The position numbers and the translations under genes are program-made. Under the pieces are notes generated by a model. The model made no database searches. It had not been told where the DNA came from and worked only from the letters and a program-made list of their open reading frames with translations. Of a stretch of DNA of 42,013 bases, positions 15,427 through 25,819 are shown one piece after another; positions within the stretch are counted from its first letter, which is position 1; every line of letters begins with the position of its first letter. Origin of the DNA: Tissierellia bacterium. GTDB taxonomy: Bacteria; Bacillota; Clostridia; Peptostreptococcales; Acidaminobacteraceae. The stretch spans positions 1 to 42,013 of the forward strand of contig JAAYGQ010000022.1 in assembly GCA_012727635.1 (NCBI GenBank), in the 5' to 3' direction.

Positions 15427-16068
15427 ATGGAAAGAGCACTATTGCATGCCAATTTACGTAAGGCGAACACCAGTGAGAATAAACAGCTTCGCAAAGACTT
15501 ACGTGTCCCTGCCGTACTTTACGGATCACACATTGATCCAAAACCCATTTCTCTTGGGCACACTGAATTAATCAAATTCATCCGTGATCATCACGTTGGA
15601 TCTAGCCTTAACTTAGAACTCGAAGGAGAAGAGTATTTTGTCATCCTTAAGGATGTTCAAACTCATCCCGTTAGAGGACATATACTCCACTTAGATTTTC
15701 AGGCCCTTCAAGCGGGAGAAAAGGTTCGCGTTACCATCCCTGTATTCCTACACGGCCTTGATAAAATCCACGATGATCTTATCGTCCAAGAGCTGAACAC
15801 GGAAATCGAACTTTCAGTTCTACCCCAGTTTCTTATCGACTCCATCATTGTTGATGTAAGTGAAGTCAAGGTTGGGGATTCCCTCAGTATCGCCGATCTT
15901 CCCATCAATAGCGATGAGAACTTCGAAGTATTCTCGAATCCTGACCAAATGATCTATACGGTCATGGAAGCTACCGTCTTCGAAGAAGCAGACGAAGAAG
16001 ACGAATCCAGTCTCTTTGATGTAGAAGATGCTACCAAGGAAGTGGATGAAGATGGTAAGGAAGATTAA
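15427..16068 (+). CDS. rplY: Ribosomal protein L25 / general stress protein Ctc
   Basis: A 213-residue protein of the long L25 (TL5/Ctc) type that binds 5S rRNA. The N-terminal RNA-binding domain (about 1-92) has LRKDLRVPAVLYG and the HILHLDFQAL segment; the C-terminal domain (about 95-185) has VTIPVFLHG, then SIIVDVSEVKVGDSLSIADLP. It ends in a strongly acidic tail. GGAGGAACT precedes the ATG. It is transcribed alone from a near-consensus promoter and ends at a strong terminator. The pth gene that often accompanies ctc is not here. Confidence 0.92.
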   Translation: MERALLHANLRKANTSENKQLRKDLRVPAVLYGSHIDPKPISLGHTELIKFIRDHHVGSSLNLELEGEEYFVILKDVQTHPVRGHILHLDFQALQAGEKVRVTIPVFLHGLDKIHDDLIVQELNTEIELSVLPQFLIDSIIVDVSEVKVGDSLSIADLPINSDENFEVFSNPDQMIYTVMEATVFEEADEEDESSLFDVEDATKEVDEDGKED

Positions 16069-16090
16069 AGAGTGGAATACCACTCTTTTT
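16067..16090 (+). terminator. Terminator of the L25 gene
   Basis: AAAGAGTGG (16067-16075) pairs with CCACTCTTT (16080-16088) around AATA, followed by TTT, C and TTTT. It begins at the stop codon. Confidence 0.88.
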
Positions 16091-16164
16091 TCTTTTAGAT
16101 AAGCCCTTCGATAAAATTTAAGCCTCAAAGGGCAACCATATCATTAAATTAAGCAGTCAATAAG

Positions 16165-16194
16165 ATAAAGGATCGGCCTAGGCCGATCCTTTAT
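16165..16194. terminator. Perfect 30-base palindromic terminator
   Basis: A perfectly self-complementary run, ATAAAGGATCGGCC then its mirror, centred on TA. It covers the stop codon of the PC4/YdbC gene and probably ends transcripts from the minus side; it can also back up the L25 terminator. Confidence 0.75.
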
Positions 16195-16406
16195 TCAATA
16201 GCTTCAACAAATAATTTGAGTTTTTCTAGTTCTTCTTTACTGAGGCGAATTCCTTTGCTCATCTTCGTTTTATCGGGACTCCACTCTCTTAGATCATATT
16301 TGGGTTCCAGATGGTTAAAACTTACAAGGTTAAGTTCCTTGGTCCATCCGCTATCAGAAACACTCATCACTCCATATTTCTTAATGATTTCATAATGTAA
16401 GCTCAT
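16191..16406 (-). CDS. PC4/YdbC-family ssDNA-binding protein
   Basis: A 71-residue protein of the bacterial YdbC family, which has the PC4 (p15) single-strand nucleic-acid-binding fold. The diagnostic part is YDLREWSPDKTKMSKGIRLSKEE in the second half (about 37-59), preceded by a short strand-rich part with KELNLVSFNH. Homologues bind single-stranded DNA or RNA as dimers and may act in transcription or repair; the exact role is unknown. AAAGGAGATAG precedes the ATG. It stands between mgtE upstream and a perfect terminator downstream, so it may get read-through transcription from the mgtE operon or its own promoter. Confidence 0.85.
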   Translation of the reverse strand: MSLHYEIIKKYGVMSVSDSGWTKELNLVSFNHLEPKYDLREWSPDKTKMSKGIRLSKEELEKLKLFVEAIE

Positions 16407-16423
16407 CTCTATCTCCTTTCCTC

Positions 16424-16449
16424 TATAGAATAAATAAATTCATTCTATA
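16424..16449. repeat. Inverted repeat upstream of the YdbC gene
   Basis: TATAGAAT (16424-16431) and ATTCTATA (16442-16449) form an eight-base inverted repeat with a ten-base centre, about 20-40 bases before the start codon. It could be an operator overlapping the -10 region, or a weak hairpin. Confidence 0.35.
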
Positions 16450-16481
16450 AGAAAAGGTCTTTTGCCCAAGTTTACATTAAG

Positions 16482-17819
16482 TTACAATTTCAGTAGTTTC
16501 GTAGCCAGATAGAAGTAACCCATTAGGGATGTAGCATCGACAATGGTGGTAATTAGAGGCCCTGCCATAATGGCGGGGTCCGTTTTAAGCTTTAAAGCTA
16601 CCATGGGCAAGAGAGCGCCAATGAGCTTGGCCGTAACCACCGTTAAGACAAGAGCCAAACTGACGGTAAGGGCCACCATGGGAGCCACCTGGGAAAAAAC
16701 CAGAAGACGAAAATAATTAACAAGGGCCAGAAGAAGAGCAACGATAATGGAGGTTCTAAACTCCATCCAGATAACCTTAAAAAAGTCATCAAAATCAAGT
16801 TCTCCCAGAGCAAGACCACGAATAACCAAAGTCGAGGACTGACTTCCCGTGTTACCCCCGGTATCCATCAGCATCGGTATAAAACTTGTTAGTATAGTCA
16901 TCTTCGCCAGAGCATCCTCGTAGTTTTGAATAATTCTTCCTGTAAGGGTGGCAGAAATCATTAGGATAAAAAGCCATGGAAGTCTCTTCAGCGCATGGCC
17001 AAAGGGCGAAAGATCTAAATACTCGTCATCGGAAGGGGAAATCGCCGCCATTCGCTCAAAGTCTTCGGTGGCTTCTTCTTGGATAATGTCCAAAATATCA
17101 TCGACGGTGATGATTCCCGTAAGGCGATGTTCACTGTCCACAACGGGCAAGGCAAGATAGCCATATTTATTAAAAATCGAAGCCACTTCCTCCTGGTCAT
17201 CGTCGGTGTGGACGTAGACAACCTCAATATCCATGATGTCCTCAAGGACCTCATCGGACTCGGAAATAACTAGTTTTCTTAGGGAAATAATCCCCTCTAA
17301 ATGATTGGATGAATCGGTAATATAATTGGTATATACGGTTTCTCTCTCTAAGCCCGTTTCTTTTATATGGGCCAAAGCCTCGCCAACCGTCATCTTTTTA
17401 CGGAGCTTGACAAACTCAATTGTCATTATGCTTCCTGCAGAATCCTCAGGATATCCCAGGAACTGATTGATCATCTTTCGTTTTTCAGGGGTCGCCTTGG
17501 CGATTAGTTTTTGCACTAAATTTGAGGGTAAATCCCCCAGGGCGTCGATCATGTCGTCAAAGGACAAATCTTCCATAACCGTCGCTAGTTCGCCTTCAGT
17601 AATTCCGGCAGCAATTTCATTTTGCGTTGCTTTACTAAATTCCGCAAATACCAGAGCTGCTTTCTCTTTACCTAGGAGCCTAAAGACCAGGAGGGTATCC
17701 TTGGTATTTAGTTCATCCATATATTCAGCGATATCGGCCTCATTAAGGAGACTAAGTTCCTCCTTAAGGGCCCAATATTCTTTTTTCTCAATCAGTTCAA
17801 CGAGTTCTTCAAAGCTCAT
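16482..17819 (-). CDS. mgtE: Magnesium transporter MgtE
   Basis: A 445-residue inner-membrane magnesium channel. The N-terminal superhelical domain (about 1-125) has repeated acidic helices such as LNEADIAEYMDEL; then come two CBS domains (about 130-250) with ITVDDILDIIQEE, and five membrane spans (about 280-445). The pore signature is MDTGGNTGSQSSTLVIRG. In the known channels the N and CBS domains sense cytoplasmic magnesium and close the pore. GGGAGGAAACT precedes the ATG. It follows deoD by 22 bases, so it is likely read as the last gene of the glycogen run, and I see no magnesium riboswitch before it. Confidence 0.95.
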   Translation of the reverse strand: MSFEELVELIEKKEYWALKEELSLLNEADIAEYMDELNTKDTLLVFRLLGKEKAALVFAEFSKATQNEIAAGITEGELATVMEDLSFDDMIDALGDLPSNLVQKLIAKATPEKRKMINQFLGYPEDSAGSIMTIEFVKLRKKMTVGEALAHIKETGLERETVYTNYITDSSNHLEGIISLRKLVISESDEVLEDIMDIEVVYVHTDDDQEEVASIFNKYGYLALPVVDSEHRLTGIITVDDILDIIQEEATEDFERMAAISPSDDEYLDLSPFGHALKRLPWLFILMISATLTGRIIQNYEDALAKMTILTSFIPMLMDTGGNTGSQSSTLVIRGLALGELDFDDFFKVIWMEFRTSIIVALLLALVNYFRLLVFSQVAPMVALTVSLALVLTVVTAKLIGALLPMVALKLKTDPAIMAGPLITTIVDATSLMGYFYLATKLLKL

Positions 17820-17841
17820 AGTTTCCTCCCGCTAGTGTAAA

Positions 17842-18540
17842 TTACAAATCAAGGGCAATCTCCATCATCTGAGTAAAGGTTTCCTGGCGATCCTGGCTGC
17901 TTGTCATTTCGCCAGTGGGGATCAAATCGGAAACAGTGCAAATCACGAGAGCCTGGATATTGTTTTTAGCCGCTTGTGTTAGAAGCTCAGCGGCTTCCAT
18001 CTCAACGCCCAAAACACCATACTCAGCCCAGCGCATAATATCTTCGTCGGTATCATCATAAAAGGTATCACTGGACAAAAGGCTGCCCACATGAACCGGT
18101 ACACCCATTTCCTTGGCCTTTAAATAGGCCTTTTGGACCAGCTCAAAACTGGCTGTTGGGGCGTAGGTATTACCATAAAAACGACGGGAAATCATTTTTG
18201 AGTTTGTACAGGCACTCATGGCGATGATGACATCTCTCAGTTTCACATTGGGGCCAATGCCTCCGCAGGAACCGATGCGCACAAGCTTCTTACAGCCATA
18301 AACATGAATAAGTTCGTGAATATAAATTCCCGCCGAAGGCATACCCATACCGGTTCCTTGAACCGAAACGGCTTTACCCTTGTAGGTTCCTGTATAGCCC
18401 CACATTCCCCGAACGGTATTGTACTGCACTGCATCTTCTATAAAAGTTTCAGCGATAAATTTTGCCCGTAGGGGATCTCCCGGTAGCAAGACAAATTCTG
18501 CAATGGCTCCCTTGGGTGCCTCAATATGATAATGACTCAT
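17842..18540 (-). CDS. deoD: Purine-nucleoside phosphorylase (DeoD type)
   Basis: A 232-residue enzyme that splits purine nucleosides with phosphate to a free base and ribose 1-phosphate; the DeoD type is hexameric. Motifs seen are [16 protein letters not shown] near the N terminus, RIGSCGGIG for phosphate binding, [13 protein letters not shown] for ribose, and the catalytic aspartate in [12 protein letters not shown] with the arginine of DRQETF further on. It overlaps the end of the pullulanase gene by 20 bases and has GAGGAGGAAAA before its ATG. Ribose 1-phosphate could be turned to pentose-phosphate intermediates by a phosphopentomutase, which is not in this window. Confidence 0.94.
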   Translation of the reverse strand: MSHYHIEAPKGAIAEFVLLPGDPLRAKFIAETFIEDAVQYNTVRGMWGYTGTYKGKAVSVQGTGMGMPSAGIYIHELIHVYGCKKLVRIGSCGGIGPNVKLRDVIIAMSACTNSKMISRRFYGNTYAPTASFELVQKAYLKAKEMGVPVHVGSLLSSDTFYDDTDEDIMRWAEYGVLGVEMEAAELLTQAAKNNIQALVICTVSDLIPTGEMTSSQDRQETFTQMMEIALDL

Positions 18541-20314
18541 TTTTCCTCCTCTTTAGCACCACGGATTCCAGCGGTGCAATCCATTCTTTCTTTGTTTCAA
18601 CACCAAGTAAATCAACCTTAAAGTTTAATAGATAAAAAGTTCCTTCGCTTAGGGGAAGCTTTTGAATTTCTGAAGTTGGATTGTGGCCAATAAAAAGTTC
18701 CTCCTCACCTAGATCCAGGGTGTAATAAATCATTGGACTTTCAGGATAAAGGTAAAGGCTTTCTCGAATCTTCTGAGCATCGTAGTCCCCTAGATTGAAA
18801 AGTCTTCGAAGTCTTAAAAGCCCCCGAACCAGATCCACTAAATCTTTTTCTTTCACACTTTGTTTCCAACGAATATGATTGTTCCAGTCGCCGGATTTAT
18901 AACTATTGTGATCCATGGATTTCGAGCGCATAAATTCTGTGCCTGCATGGATAAAACAAATTCCAAAACTCAGCAGTTGAATAGAAAAGCCTAGGGCTGT
19001 TCTCATTTTGATCAGTTCATCGCTTTCAACGGTACTGAGAAAGAGTTTATCATAAAGAATTAAATTATCATGACAACTCATATAGTTGGTGGTTTCCCAG
19101 GGCTCCTGGGTATAACCGAAAATTCCTGGAGAAAAGTCAATATCTCCCACAATCCCCGTTAATACATGGTTTCTTGATAAAAGATTGTTCTGGATATAAC
19201 CCTTGGTCGTATCATCATTTCTGCCCCGAAGCCCATCTCTGAAGCGATCGTTAAAAAGGGCATATTCTTTGCCTCTTTGGGCGCCATAATGAATAAAGTG
19301 ATCGGGCTGATGTCCAAATCCCCAGGGTTCGCCATAAATTAGAATATCAGGATGGATCCTTCGCAGGCTAGTGACAATTTCCTCTGCAAAGTCTTTTATC
19401 ATGAGCCCCCAAAGATCAAAACGAAAACCATCGATTTTAAATTCTTGGACCCAGTAAAGTAGACTTTCAATAATCAATTTTTGCACATAGGGCTTGGAGG
19501 TGTCAAGTTCATTGCCACAGCCCGAGCCATTAACAAATTCTTCTCCCTCCATGCGGTAGTAATAACCCGGAGCCAGAAGTTCAAAGGAGCTATCCAAGGT
19601 TCTAAAGGTGTGATTGTACACTACATCCAGCACCACACCCAGTCCCATACCATGTAAATGCATTACCGCCTTTTTTATCTCCGAAAGAGCCCTATTGGGC
19701 TCATCCACAGCCACTAGGTAGCCTCTGTGGGCAGCAAAGTAAAACTCCGGGTCATAGCCCCAGTTGTAACCCTCTTCCCCTTCAAGGCTCATTATGGGCG
19801 TTACCGGTAGAAGATGGACATGGGTAACTCCCAAAGAGGCCATATAGTCGGTTCCAATGAGATTGCCTTTGTATTTTGGACTTTCACACAGAGCTAGAAA
19901 TTTACCCGGGTTCTTAAAATCCATACGGGGATCCATGGAAAAATCCCGAAGATGCTGCTCATAAATCACTGCCTTTTTAAAACTGAGGCGGGGAAATCTA
20001 TGTTGGCGAAAACCCGGGGGATCACTATTTTTGTCCACCACTAGAATTCCTTTTTTTGCTTTGTGGGATAGGTACTTTGCATAGGGATCAATAATAAGTT
20101 CCTCATCCTTTATAAATCCATAGCCCCAACCCTCATAATCGCCTTTTAGACGAAGTTCAAAGACCTCCCCCATCTTTTCCATGGCATATAGTATGTGTTC
20201 CTCTTTTTCGGCCTCAGGAAAAAGGGCAAGGCTAAGGGTTTCATGGGTTGAAAAAACTCGGAATACCCAGCTCTCATCCTCGGGATAAGCCCCCAATCTT
20301 CTAGAGTCCTTCAT
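18521..20314 (-). CDS. Type I pullulanase (GH13)
   Basis: A 597-residue debranching enzyme of family GH13 that cleaves alpha-1,6 links in glycogen, amylopectin or pullulan. YNWGYDP (about 181-187) is the type I pullulanase signature. The four GH13 regions are DVVYNH (about 229), GFRFDLWG with the nucleophile aspartate (about 294-301), YGEPW with the acid/base glutamate (about 325), and SCHDN (about 412). A CBM48-like N-terminal domain precedes the barrel. No signal peptide, so it is intracellular and suits glycogen breakdown. The ATG at 20314 has GAGGAACTCT before it; another ATG at 20326 lies in the glgA 3' end without a site. It overlaps glgA by 14 bases and deoD by 20. Confidence 0.9.
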   Translation of the reverse strand: MKDSRRLGAYPEDESWVFRVFSTHETLSLALFPEAEKEEHILYAMEKMGEVFELRLKGDYEGWGYGFIKDEELIIDPYAKYLSHKAKKGILVVDKNSDPPGFRQHRFPRLSFKKAVIYEQHLRDFSMDPRMDFKNPGKFLALCESPKYKGNLIGTDYMASLGVTHVHLLPVTPIMSLEGEEGYNWGYDPEFYFAAHRGYLVAVDEPNRALSEIKKAVMHLHGMGLGVVLDVVYNHTFRTLDSSFELLAPGYYYRMEGEEFVNGSGCGNELDTSKPYVQKLIIESLLYWVQEFKIDGFRFDLWGLMIKDFAEEIVTSLRRIHPDILIYGEPWGFGHQPDHFIHYGAQRGKEYALFNDRFRDGLRGRNDDTTKGYIQNNLLSRNHVLTGIVGDIDFSPGIFGYTQEPWETTNYMSCHDNLILYDKLFLSTVESDELIKMRTALGFSIQLLSFGICFIHAGTEFMRSKSMDHNSYKSGDWNNHIRWKQSVKEKDLVDLVRGLLRLRRLFNLGDYDAQKIRESLYLYPESPMIYYTLDLGEEELFIGHNPTSEIQKLPLSEGTFYLLNFKVDLLGVETKKEWIAPLESVVLKRRKNESLSY

Positions 20315-21725
20315 AGAGTTCCTCATAAAGAGCGGCGGATTCTTTCCAGCTTAGATCTTTCTCCATGGCTTGTTTTACAATCTTCCACCAATTTTGGCTA
20401 TCTTTATAATGATACAAAGCGTCCTTAATAGCAAAAAGAAGTTCATGGGCATTGTAATTATCAAAGGCAAAACCCGTTCCTAGACCGGTATATCGGTTGT
20501 AAGGAATCACTGTATCGGCCAGACCACCGGTTTTTCTTACAACGGGTATGGAACCATAACGCATGGCAATAAGCTGACCCAGGCCACAGGGCTCAAAGCG
20601 CGAAGGCATTAAAAAGATATCGCAGGAACCATAAATCTTCCTTGCCAGACTCTCACCAAAGAGAATATGGGTACTGACTTTTTGGGGATATTTGTTTTGA
20701 AAATATACAAACTGGTCTTCAATGGCTCTGTCTCCACTACCAAGAAGAATAAACTGCACATTTTCTTCCATTAGTTCATCAAAAATAAAACTTAATAGAT
20801 CCAGTCCTTTATTATCAACAAGCCGAGTAACCATGGCCAGCATAGGGATGTTTTGGTCTACGGTAAGTCCCATGGCCTTTTGAAGAGCCATTTTATTTTC
20901 TAGGCGGCGCTCGGGAAAGCTGCTATTAAAATTCACCCAGAGCTCACCATCGGTGGAGGGATTGTATTCGTCATAGTCTATCCCATTGACAATGCCAACA
21001 AGTTTTTCTTTTCGGTGCTGCAAAAGCCCATGGAGCCCCTCGCCAAAATAGGGATAGGTAATCTCCTTGGCATAGCTTCTTGAAACCGTCGTTACCACAT
21101 CGGCAAATTGAATGCCGGCCTTCATAAAATTGAGAGAACCATAATGCTCCAGCTTTTCATAGGTGAAATAACTATCATCCAGTCCCAGGTAATCCTTCAT
21201 GATACGATAGGGAAATATACCTTGATACTTTAGATTGTGAATGGTAAAAACCACTCTGGTGTTTTTAAATTCATCGCGCCAGGCGTAGCTGTTCTTAAAA
21301 AGTGCTGCCGCTGCACCGGTATGCCAATCATTTAAGTGCAGTATGTCAGGATAGAAATCCACTTCTTCCATAAGCCTTAGAATGGCATGGGAAAAAAACG
21401 AGAAACGCTCACCATCGTCGTACTGTCCATAGAGGCTGTCTCTGAAAAAATAATGTTCATTGTCAATAAAGTAATAGGTTACCCCTTCAAGCTTATGAGA
21501 AAAGACCCCGGCGTACTCCGTGCGAAGGGGCATCTTAACATGAAAAGCTCCCAAATAATCAAAGTTTTCACGAAGCGCAGGATTGGTGCGCTTAAAAAGA
21601 GGGATGACAACTCTTACATCATGGCCTCTTTTGGAAAGCTCTTTAGGTAGAGAGTGGAGCACATCGGCAAGGCCTCCAGATTTTATATAGGGCGAAGATT
21701 CGCTGGCTGCAAAAAGAATTTTCAT
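20301..21725 (-). CDS. glgA: Glycogen synthase
   Basis: A 474-residue GT5 enzyme that transfers glucose from ADP-glucose to the growing glycogen chain. The N-terminal KSGGLADVLHSLPKEL (about 16-31) is the ADP-glucose-binding signature, FTIHNLKYQG and LHLNDWHTGAAA lie in the first half, and SRFEPCGLGQLIAMRYGSIPVVRKTGGLADTV carries the nucleotide-binding glutamate in the second. Bacterial GlgA is of this length. Its ATG overlaps the glgD end by 4 bases. It acts with GlgC/GlgD, which supply ADP-glucose, and GlgB, which branches the chain. Confidence 0.95.
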   Translation of the reverse strand: MKILFAASESSPYIKSGGLADVLHSLPKELSKRGHDVRVVIPLFKRTNPALRENFDYLGAFHVKMPLRTEYAGVFSHKLEGVTYYFIDNEHYFFRDSLYGQYDDGERFSFFSHAILRLMEEVDFYPDILHLNDWHTGAAAALFKNSYAWRDEFKNTRVVFTIHNLKYQGIFPYRIMKDYLGLDDSYFTYEKLEHYGSLNFMKAGIQFADVVTTVSRSYAKEITYPYFGEGLHGLLQHRKEKLVGIVNGIDYDEYNPSTDGELWVNFNSSFPERRLENKMALQKAMGLTVDQNIPMLAMVTRLVDNKGLDLLSFIFDELMEENVQFILLGSGDRAIEDQFVYFQNKYPQKVSTHILFGESLARKIYGSCDIFLMPSRFEPCGLGQLIAMRYGSIPVVRKTGGLADTVIPYNRYTGLGTGFAFDNYNAHELLFAIKDALYHYKDSQNWWKIVKQAMEKDLSWKESAALYEELYEGL

Positions 21726-22840
21726 AAAATTCTAGCTCCTTTCCCTACAAAGTATGGCAAACCACCATCTCCCATCAATACACGGCCATTGCCAATAAAA
21801 CTTCGCTTATCTAAAACGGCAAAATTAATCTGGGCATCATCGCATATGTTGGCTCCTTGGAAGACAACGGAATTTCTTATCACAGCATTTTTCCCCACAT
21901 GAACATTTCTAAAAATAATCGAGTTTTCTACCGTGCCCTGGATAACGCAACCATTGGCCACTAGGGAGTTTTTAACTTGACTGCCACTCATGTAGAGGCT
22001 ACTGGGCGCATCCTTAGTCTTTGTAAAAATATTCCCGTTTTTATAAAACAGTTCCTTGGCGTGCTCGGTCTCTAAAATCCTTAGAGACGCATTGTAATAC
22101 TGCTGCATAGAATAAATAGGAAGAACCTCTTCTTCTAGAGAGTGGGTAATGACTTTGTAGCTTTGAAGTCTTCGCTTAATGGCCCCACTAAGGGATGACT
22201 CCCTTCCCTCCTCCAGGGCTTCTCTGACGATTTCTAGGAAAATTCTCTTTTTTATAAAATACATCTCAATGCCTAGCTCAAACTCCTGTTGATTTCCTAG
22301 GTTTCTTCCAATATAAACCTTTTCTCCGTCCTTCATTAGAATATCCAGGCCCAAAAGGTCAACCCGGGTCTTTCCATTCTTTACATTTTTTGTAAGAACG
22401 GTAATGTCTGCATCATTTTGTGCATGGATAGCAAAGGCGGATTTAAAATCAATATTACCAACGTAGTTGCTCCTGGTCATCAGGATATGGTCCACTTTCA
22501 TTTTTTCAAAATAAAGCAGATTGCTTCTTAATCTTTGTAGATCCCCTTCAAAGGCAGTCTCTTCTTTAATATCAGGATAAAGTACTCTAAGACCACCGGT
22601 TTTACGATCCAGATCCCACCATTTTCCGAAACTCAAATGATCGTTTAGGGAATGGAATTTATCCTTAACTAAAATAGAAACATTCTCGATATCGCTATTG
22701 ACCATACTAGAAAGCATAAAGTCGATAAGACAATAGCGCCCGGCAAAGGGAACCGTTGCAAGAGGTCTGAACTGGGTGAGTTCTTTAATATAAGTTTCAC
22801 GCTCCCCAAGATTTATTAAACCTGCTACTTTCATTTTCAT
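21722..22840 (-). CDS. glgD: Glucose-1-phosphate adenylyltransferase-like subunit GlgD
   Basis: A 372-residue homologue of GlgC. The N-terminal nucleotide-binding loop reads VAGLINLGERETYIKEL and lacks the GGxGxRL phosphate loop of true pyrophosphorylases; GlgD of Gram-positives partners GlgC and modifies its activity, with little activity alone. The middle keeps FAGRYCLIDFMLSS and GGLRVLYP, and the C-terminal part has the left-handed beta-helix repeats (VIQGTVENSIIF, NAVIRNSVVFQG). It begins 9 bases after glgC, with GAGGGAACC before the ATG. Confidence 0.92.
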   Translation of the reverse strand: MKMKVAGLINLGERETYIKELTQFRPLATVPFAGRYCLIDFMLSSMVNSDIENVSILVKDKFHSLNDHLSFGKWWDLDRKTGGLRVLYPDIKEETAFEGDLQRLRSNLLYFEKMKVDHILMTRSNYVGNIDFKSAFAIHAQNDADITVLTKNVKNGKTRVDLLGLDILMKDGEKVYIGRNLGNQQEFELGIEMYFIKKRIFLEIVREALEEGRESSLSGAIKRRLQSYKVITHSLEEEVLPIYSMQQYYNASLRILETEHAKELFYKNGNIFTKTKDAPSSLYMSGSQVKNSLVANGCVIQGTVENSIIFRNVHVGKNAVIRNSVVFQGANICDDAQINFAVLDKRSFIGNGRVLMGDGGLPYFVGKGARIL

Positions 22841-22849
22841 GGTTCCCTC

Positions 22850-23980
22850 CTAAAGTATCAGTCCATGATCTACAGAACCAAAGATAGTAATTTCGCCATC
22901 ACCAAGCTTTGTACCTTCTTCTACATCTTCGTGGCTAAGGACAATAACCCGCTTAAGTACGGCGTTTTTGCCAATGTGGGCTCCCGGTAGGAGAATGCTG
23001 TCTTCTACATAGGCGCCCTCTTCCACCACAACAGAAGTGCTCAGTATACTGTTTTTTATATTCCCATGTACAATACAGCCCTCATTGATAAGGGCTCTTT
23101 CCACGTGACAGGTCTCGGAAAGGTACTGGGGAGGTACATCATAGTTTTTCGTATAGATTCGCCAGTCTTCATCAAATAGATTTAGTGTATTCTCCGGGTC
23201 CAATAGGTCCATATTTGACTGCCAATAACTTTCTACCGTACCCACATCTCTCCAATATCCCGCATAATTATAGGCGTAGAGACGTCGCCCTTCTTCCAGC
23301 ATTCCGGGAAGAATATTCTTACCAAAGTCATGGAAAGAATCGGGATTGTCGTGATCTTTTATCAGCCACTCCCTCAGAATTTTCCAATCGAAGATATAGA
23401 CTCCCATGGAGGCCAAATCATTTTTGGGCTCTTTTGGCTTTTCTTCAAACTCGTAAATGCTACCATCTTCTCTTGTATTAAGAATACCAAAGCGACTGGC
23501 TTCATAGAGGGGAACAGTGATGGCACTGATGGTGACGGCGGCCTCTTTTTCAATATGAAACTCCAGCATCTTTCTATAGTCCATCTTATAGATATGATCT
23601 CCTGAAAGAATGAGTACATATTCAGGGTCTTGAATGTCGATATAATTTAGGTTTTCATAGATTGCATTGGCGGTTCCATCGTACCACTGGCCCCCCTCGG
23701 TGGTCATATGGGGGGGAAGGATCTCTACACCACCCTTGTGACGATTGAGGTCCCAGGGGCCACCGATGCCAATATGCATACTAAGGGCCAGGGGTTGATA
23801 CTGGGTTAGTATCCCTACATTGGTTATCCTTGAATTTGCGCAGTTGCTTAGAGCAAAGTCAATGATGCGGTATTTCCCTCCAAAATGCACTGCGGGCTTT
23901 GCGTTTTTTTCCGTCAATTGTTTTAGTCTTGCGCCTTGACCTCCTGCTAGAAGCATGGCGATCATTTTATCTTTAATCAT
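22850..23980 (-). CDS. glgC: Glucose-1-phosphate adenylyltransferase (catalytic subunit)
   Basis: A 376-residue ADP-glucose pyrophosphorylase, the committed step of glycogen synthesis. It has [21 protein letters not shown] at about 11-31 with the arginine and lysines of the active site, [17 protein letters not shown] for glucose 1-phosphate, [11 protein letters not shown] with the metal-binding aspartate, and beta-helix repeats at the C terminus. The intact GGQGxRL loop contrasts with GlgD. It overlaps the end of glgB by 8 bases, so the genes are translationally coupled. Confidence 0.95.
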   Translation of the reverse strand: MIKDKMIAMLLAGGQGARLKQLTEKNAKPAVHFGGKYRIIDFALSNCANSRITNVGILTQYQPLALSMHIGIGGPWDLNRHKGGVEILPPHMTTEGGQWYDGTANAIYENLNYIDIQDPEYVLILSGDHIYKMDYRKMLEFHIEKEAAVTISAITVPLYEASRFGILNTREDGSIYEFEEKPKEPKNDLASMGVYIFDWKILREWLIKDHDNPDSFHDFGKNILPGMLEEGRRLYAYNYAGYWRDVGTVESYWQSNMDLLDPENTLNLFDEDWRIYTKNYDVPPQYLSETCHVERALINEGCIVHGNIKNSILSTSVVVEEGAYVEDSILLPGAHIGKNAVLKRVIVLSHEDVEEGTKLGDGEITIFGSVDHGLIL

Positions 23981-25751
23981 GTAACACCTCCAGAATCATT
24001 CCGCTATAGGGGGCTAATCCTACCATAATATGATCTTTAGCCTCCAATGGGCCAAAGGATCCCCTCCCTTTTCCGCCGTACTCTTCCCCATCGGAATTAA
24101 GAAGAACCCTATAGGTACCCGGTTCCAGGTTTACTCTGTGCTCAAAGAGATCCTTTGATGAAAAGTTTAAAAGTATAACAACGGATTTTCCCTCCAGATC
24201 TATTCTCTTAAAGGCAATAAAATTCTGTTGGGTATTATCCACATCAATCCAGGAAAACCCTTGCCAATTTTCATCGTTGTCATGAAGAGCAGGCTTTTTG
24301 TGATAGAGAAGATTCAAGTCCCTAACAAAGGTCTGTACACCCAAATGGGAATAAAAATCTAACAGATTCCAGTCCAGGGTCGTAAAGGCATTCCATTCAG
24401 CAAATTGCCCAAATTCTCCCCCCATAAAGAGCAGTTTTTTCCCCGGCATAGAATATTGATAGAGATGAAGAAGTCGCAGCTGAGAAAATTGCTCTTCATA
24501 GCTTCCCCTCATTTTGGAAAGAAGAGAGCCCTTCATATGAACGACCTCATCATGGCTTAGGGGCAAAAGAAATTTTTCACTAAAGGCATAGACCATGGGA
24601 AAGGTCAAGAGATTGTGATGTTGACTCTTACTAAAGCCATCCATTTTAAAATATCGCAGAGTATCATTCATCCATCCCATATTCCATTTGTAATCAAAAC
24701 CAAGGCCGCCCTGCATCAAGGGCTTTGTGACTCCTTCATGATCCGAGGAGTCCTCGGCAAAAAGTAGAATTTTCCCCTTTAGCTCAGCGGTGAGTTCCTT
24801 TAAAAACTCCAAGGAGTGGCGGTCGATTTCTTTACTGTCCTCTTTTCGAAAAAGCATATGGGCCACGGCATCGACCCGGATGCCATCTATACCATATTCT
24901 TTCCATAGAAAAATTAAATTTCCGATAAGAAAATTGCGCACATGGCGCCGACCAAAATCAAAATTCATGGTATCCCACTGAGGATTATAGGCATCTTCCC
25001 AAAAATCACTCTCATAAAGAGCCGAACCATCAAAATAAGAAAGTCCCGGAGCGTCGGTTATAAAGTGGCAGGGAACCCAGTCGAGAAAAACGGCGATGCC
25101 TCTTCTATGGGCTTCTTCCACAAAGTACTTAAAATCCCAAGGGTCTCCATGGCGGCTGGTTATGGCGTAGTAGCCACTTTGCTGATAGCCCCAGCTGCCG
25201 TCGTAGGGATGCTCGGTGATGGGAAGAAGTTCAATGGCGTTGTAACCCAAATCCTCTACATAGGGAAGAAGGCTGTGGGCCAATTCTTGATAACTTAAAT
25301 ATTCGCCCCCTTCTTTCTTTCTCCAGCTGCCAAGATGCACCTCATAAATCGAAAGGTTTTCACCCAAATCCACTTTGGCTTCCCAGGGAAAATCCTTAGT
25401 ACGATATAAAATACCTGGGCTTTCCTGACCCCATCGAATCTTTTTAGCATAGGGGTCGGTTTTCCAAACTTCCTGTCCATTCTCCCCCAGGATGTGGTAT
25501 TTATATAGTTGACCTTCCTCTGCCTCGGGGATAAAGGTGCAATAATATCCGTGCTCTATGGGGACCATGGGATGGGCTCCCGGTGTCCATTGGTTCCACT
25601 CGCCTACCACGGAGATTTCCTTGGCCCGAGGCGCATAGACAAGAAAGCGAAACTCATCATCAATATAGTGGGCGCCAAAAATTTCCGCTCCCCCATAGAA
25701 AACTCCCTCACGATAAGCTCGTAAATCTTCTAAAGCAGGTAATACTTTCAT
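23973..25751 (-). CDS. glgB: 1,4-alpha-glucan branching enzyme
   Basis: A 592-residue GH13 subfamily-9 enzyme that cuts alpha-1,4 chains and rejoins them as alpha-1,6 branches. A CBM48 domain fills the first 110 residues ([20 protein letters not shown]), then the barrel with [20 protein letters not shown] (nucleophile aspartate), LFAEDSS (acid/base glutamate) and [26 protein letters not shown]-type segment [17 protein letters not shown] is typical of GlgB. The ATG at 25751 is chosen for the AAGGAGGG site; an extension to 25781 has none. It is the first glycogen gene, 68 bases after dapF. Confidence 0.94.
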   Translation of the reverse strand: MKVLPALEDLRAYREGVFYGGAEIFGAHYIDDEFRFLVYAPRAKEISVVGEWNQWTPGAHPMVPIEHGYYCTFIPEAEEGQLYKYHILGENGQEVWKTDPYAKKIRWGQESPGILYRTKDFPWEAKVDLGENLSIYEVHLGSWRKKEGGEYLSYQELAHSLLPYVEDLGYNAIELLPITEHPYDGSWGYQQSGYYAITSRHGDPWDFKYFVEEAHRRGIAVFLDWVPCHFITDAPGLSYFDGSALYESDFWEDAYNPQWDTMNFDFGRRHVRNFLIGNLIFLWKEYGIDGIRVDAVAHMLFRKEDSKEIDRHSLEFLKELTAELKGKILLFAEDSSDHEGVTKPLMQGGLGFDYKWNMGWMNDTLRYFKMDGFSKSQHHNLLTFPMVYAFSEKFLLPLSHDEVVHMKGSLLSKMRGSYEEQFSQLRLLHLYQYSMPGKKLLFMGGEFGQFAEWNAFTTLDWNLLDFYSHLGVQTFVRDLNLLYHKKPALHDNDENWQGFSWIDVDNTQQNFIAFKRIDLEGKSVVILLNFSSKDLFEHRVNLEPGTYRVLLNSDGEEYGGKGRGSFGPLEAKDHIMVGLAPYSGMILEVLHD

Positions 25752-25819
25752 CTTATCCCTCCTTTGCCCTAATATACCCAATTCTTGCCGGGATCATGAT
25801 AGATTTTTTCTAAGAGGCC

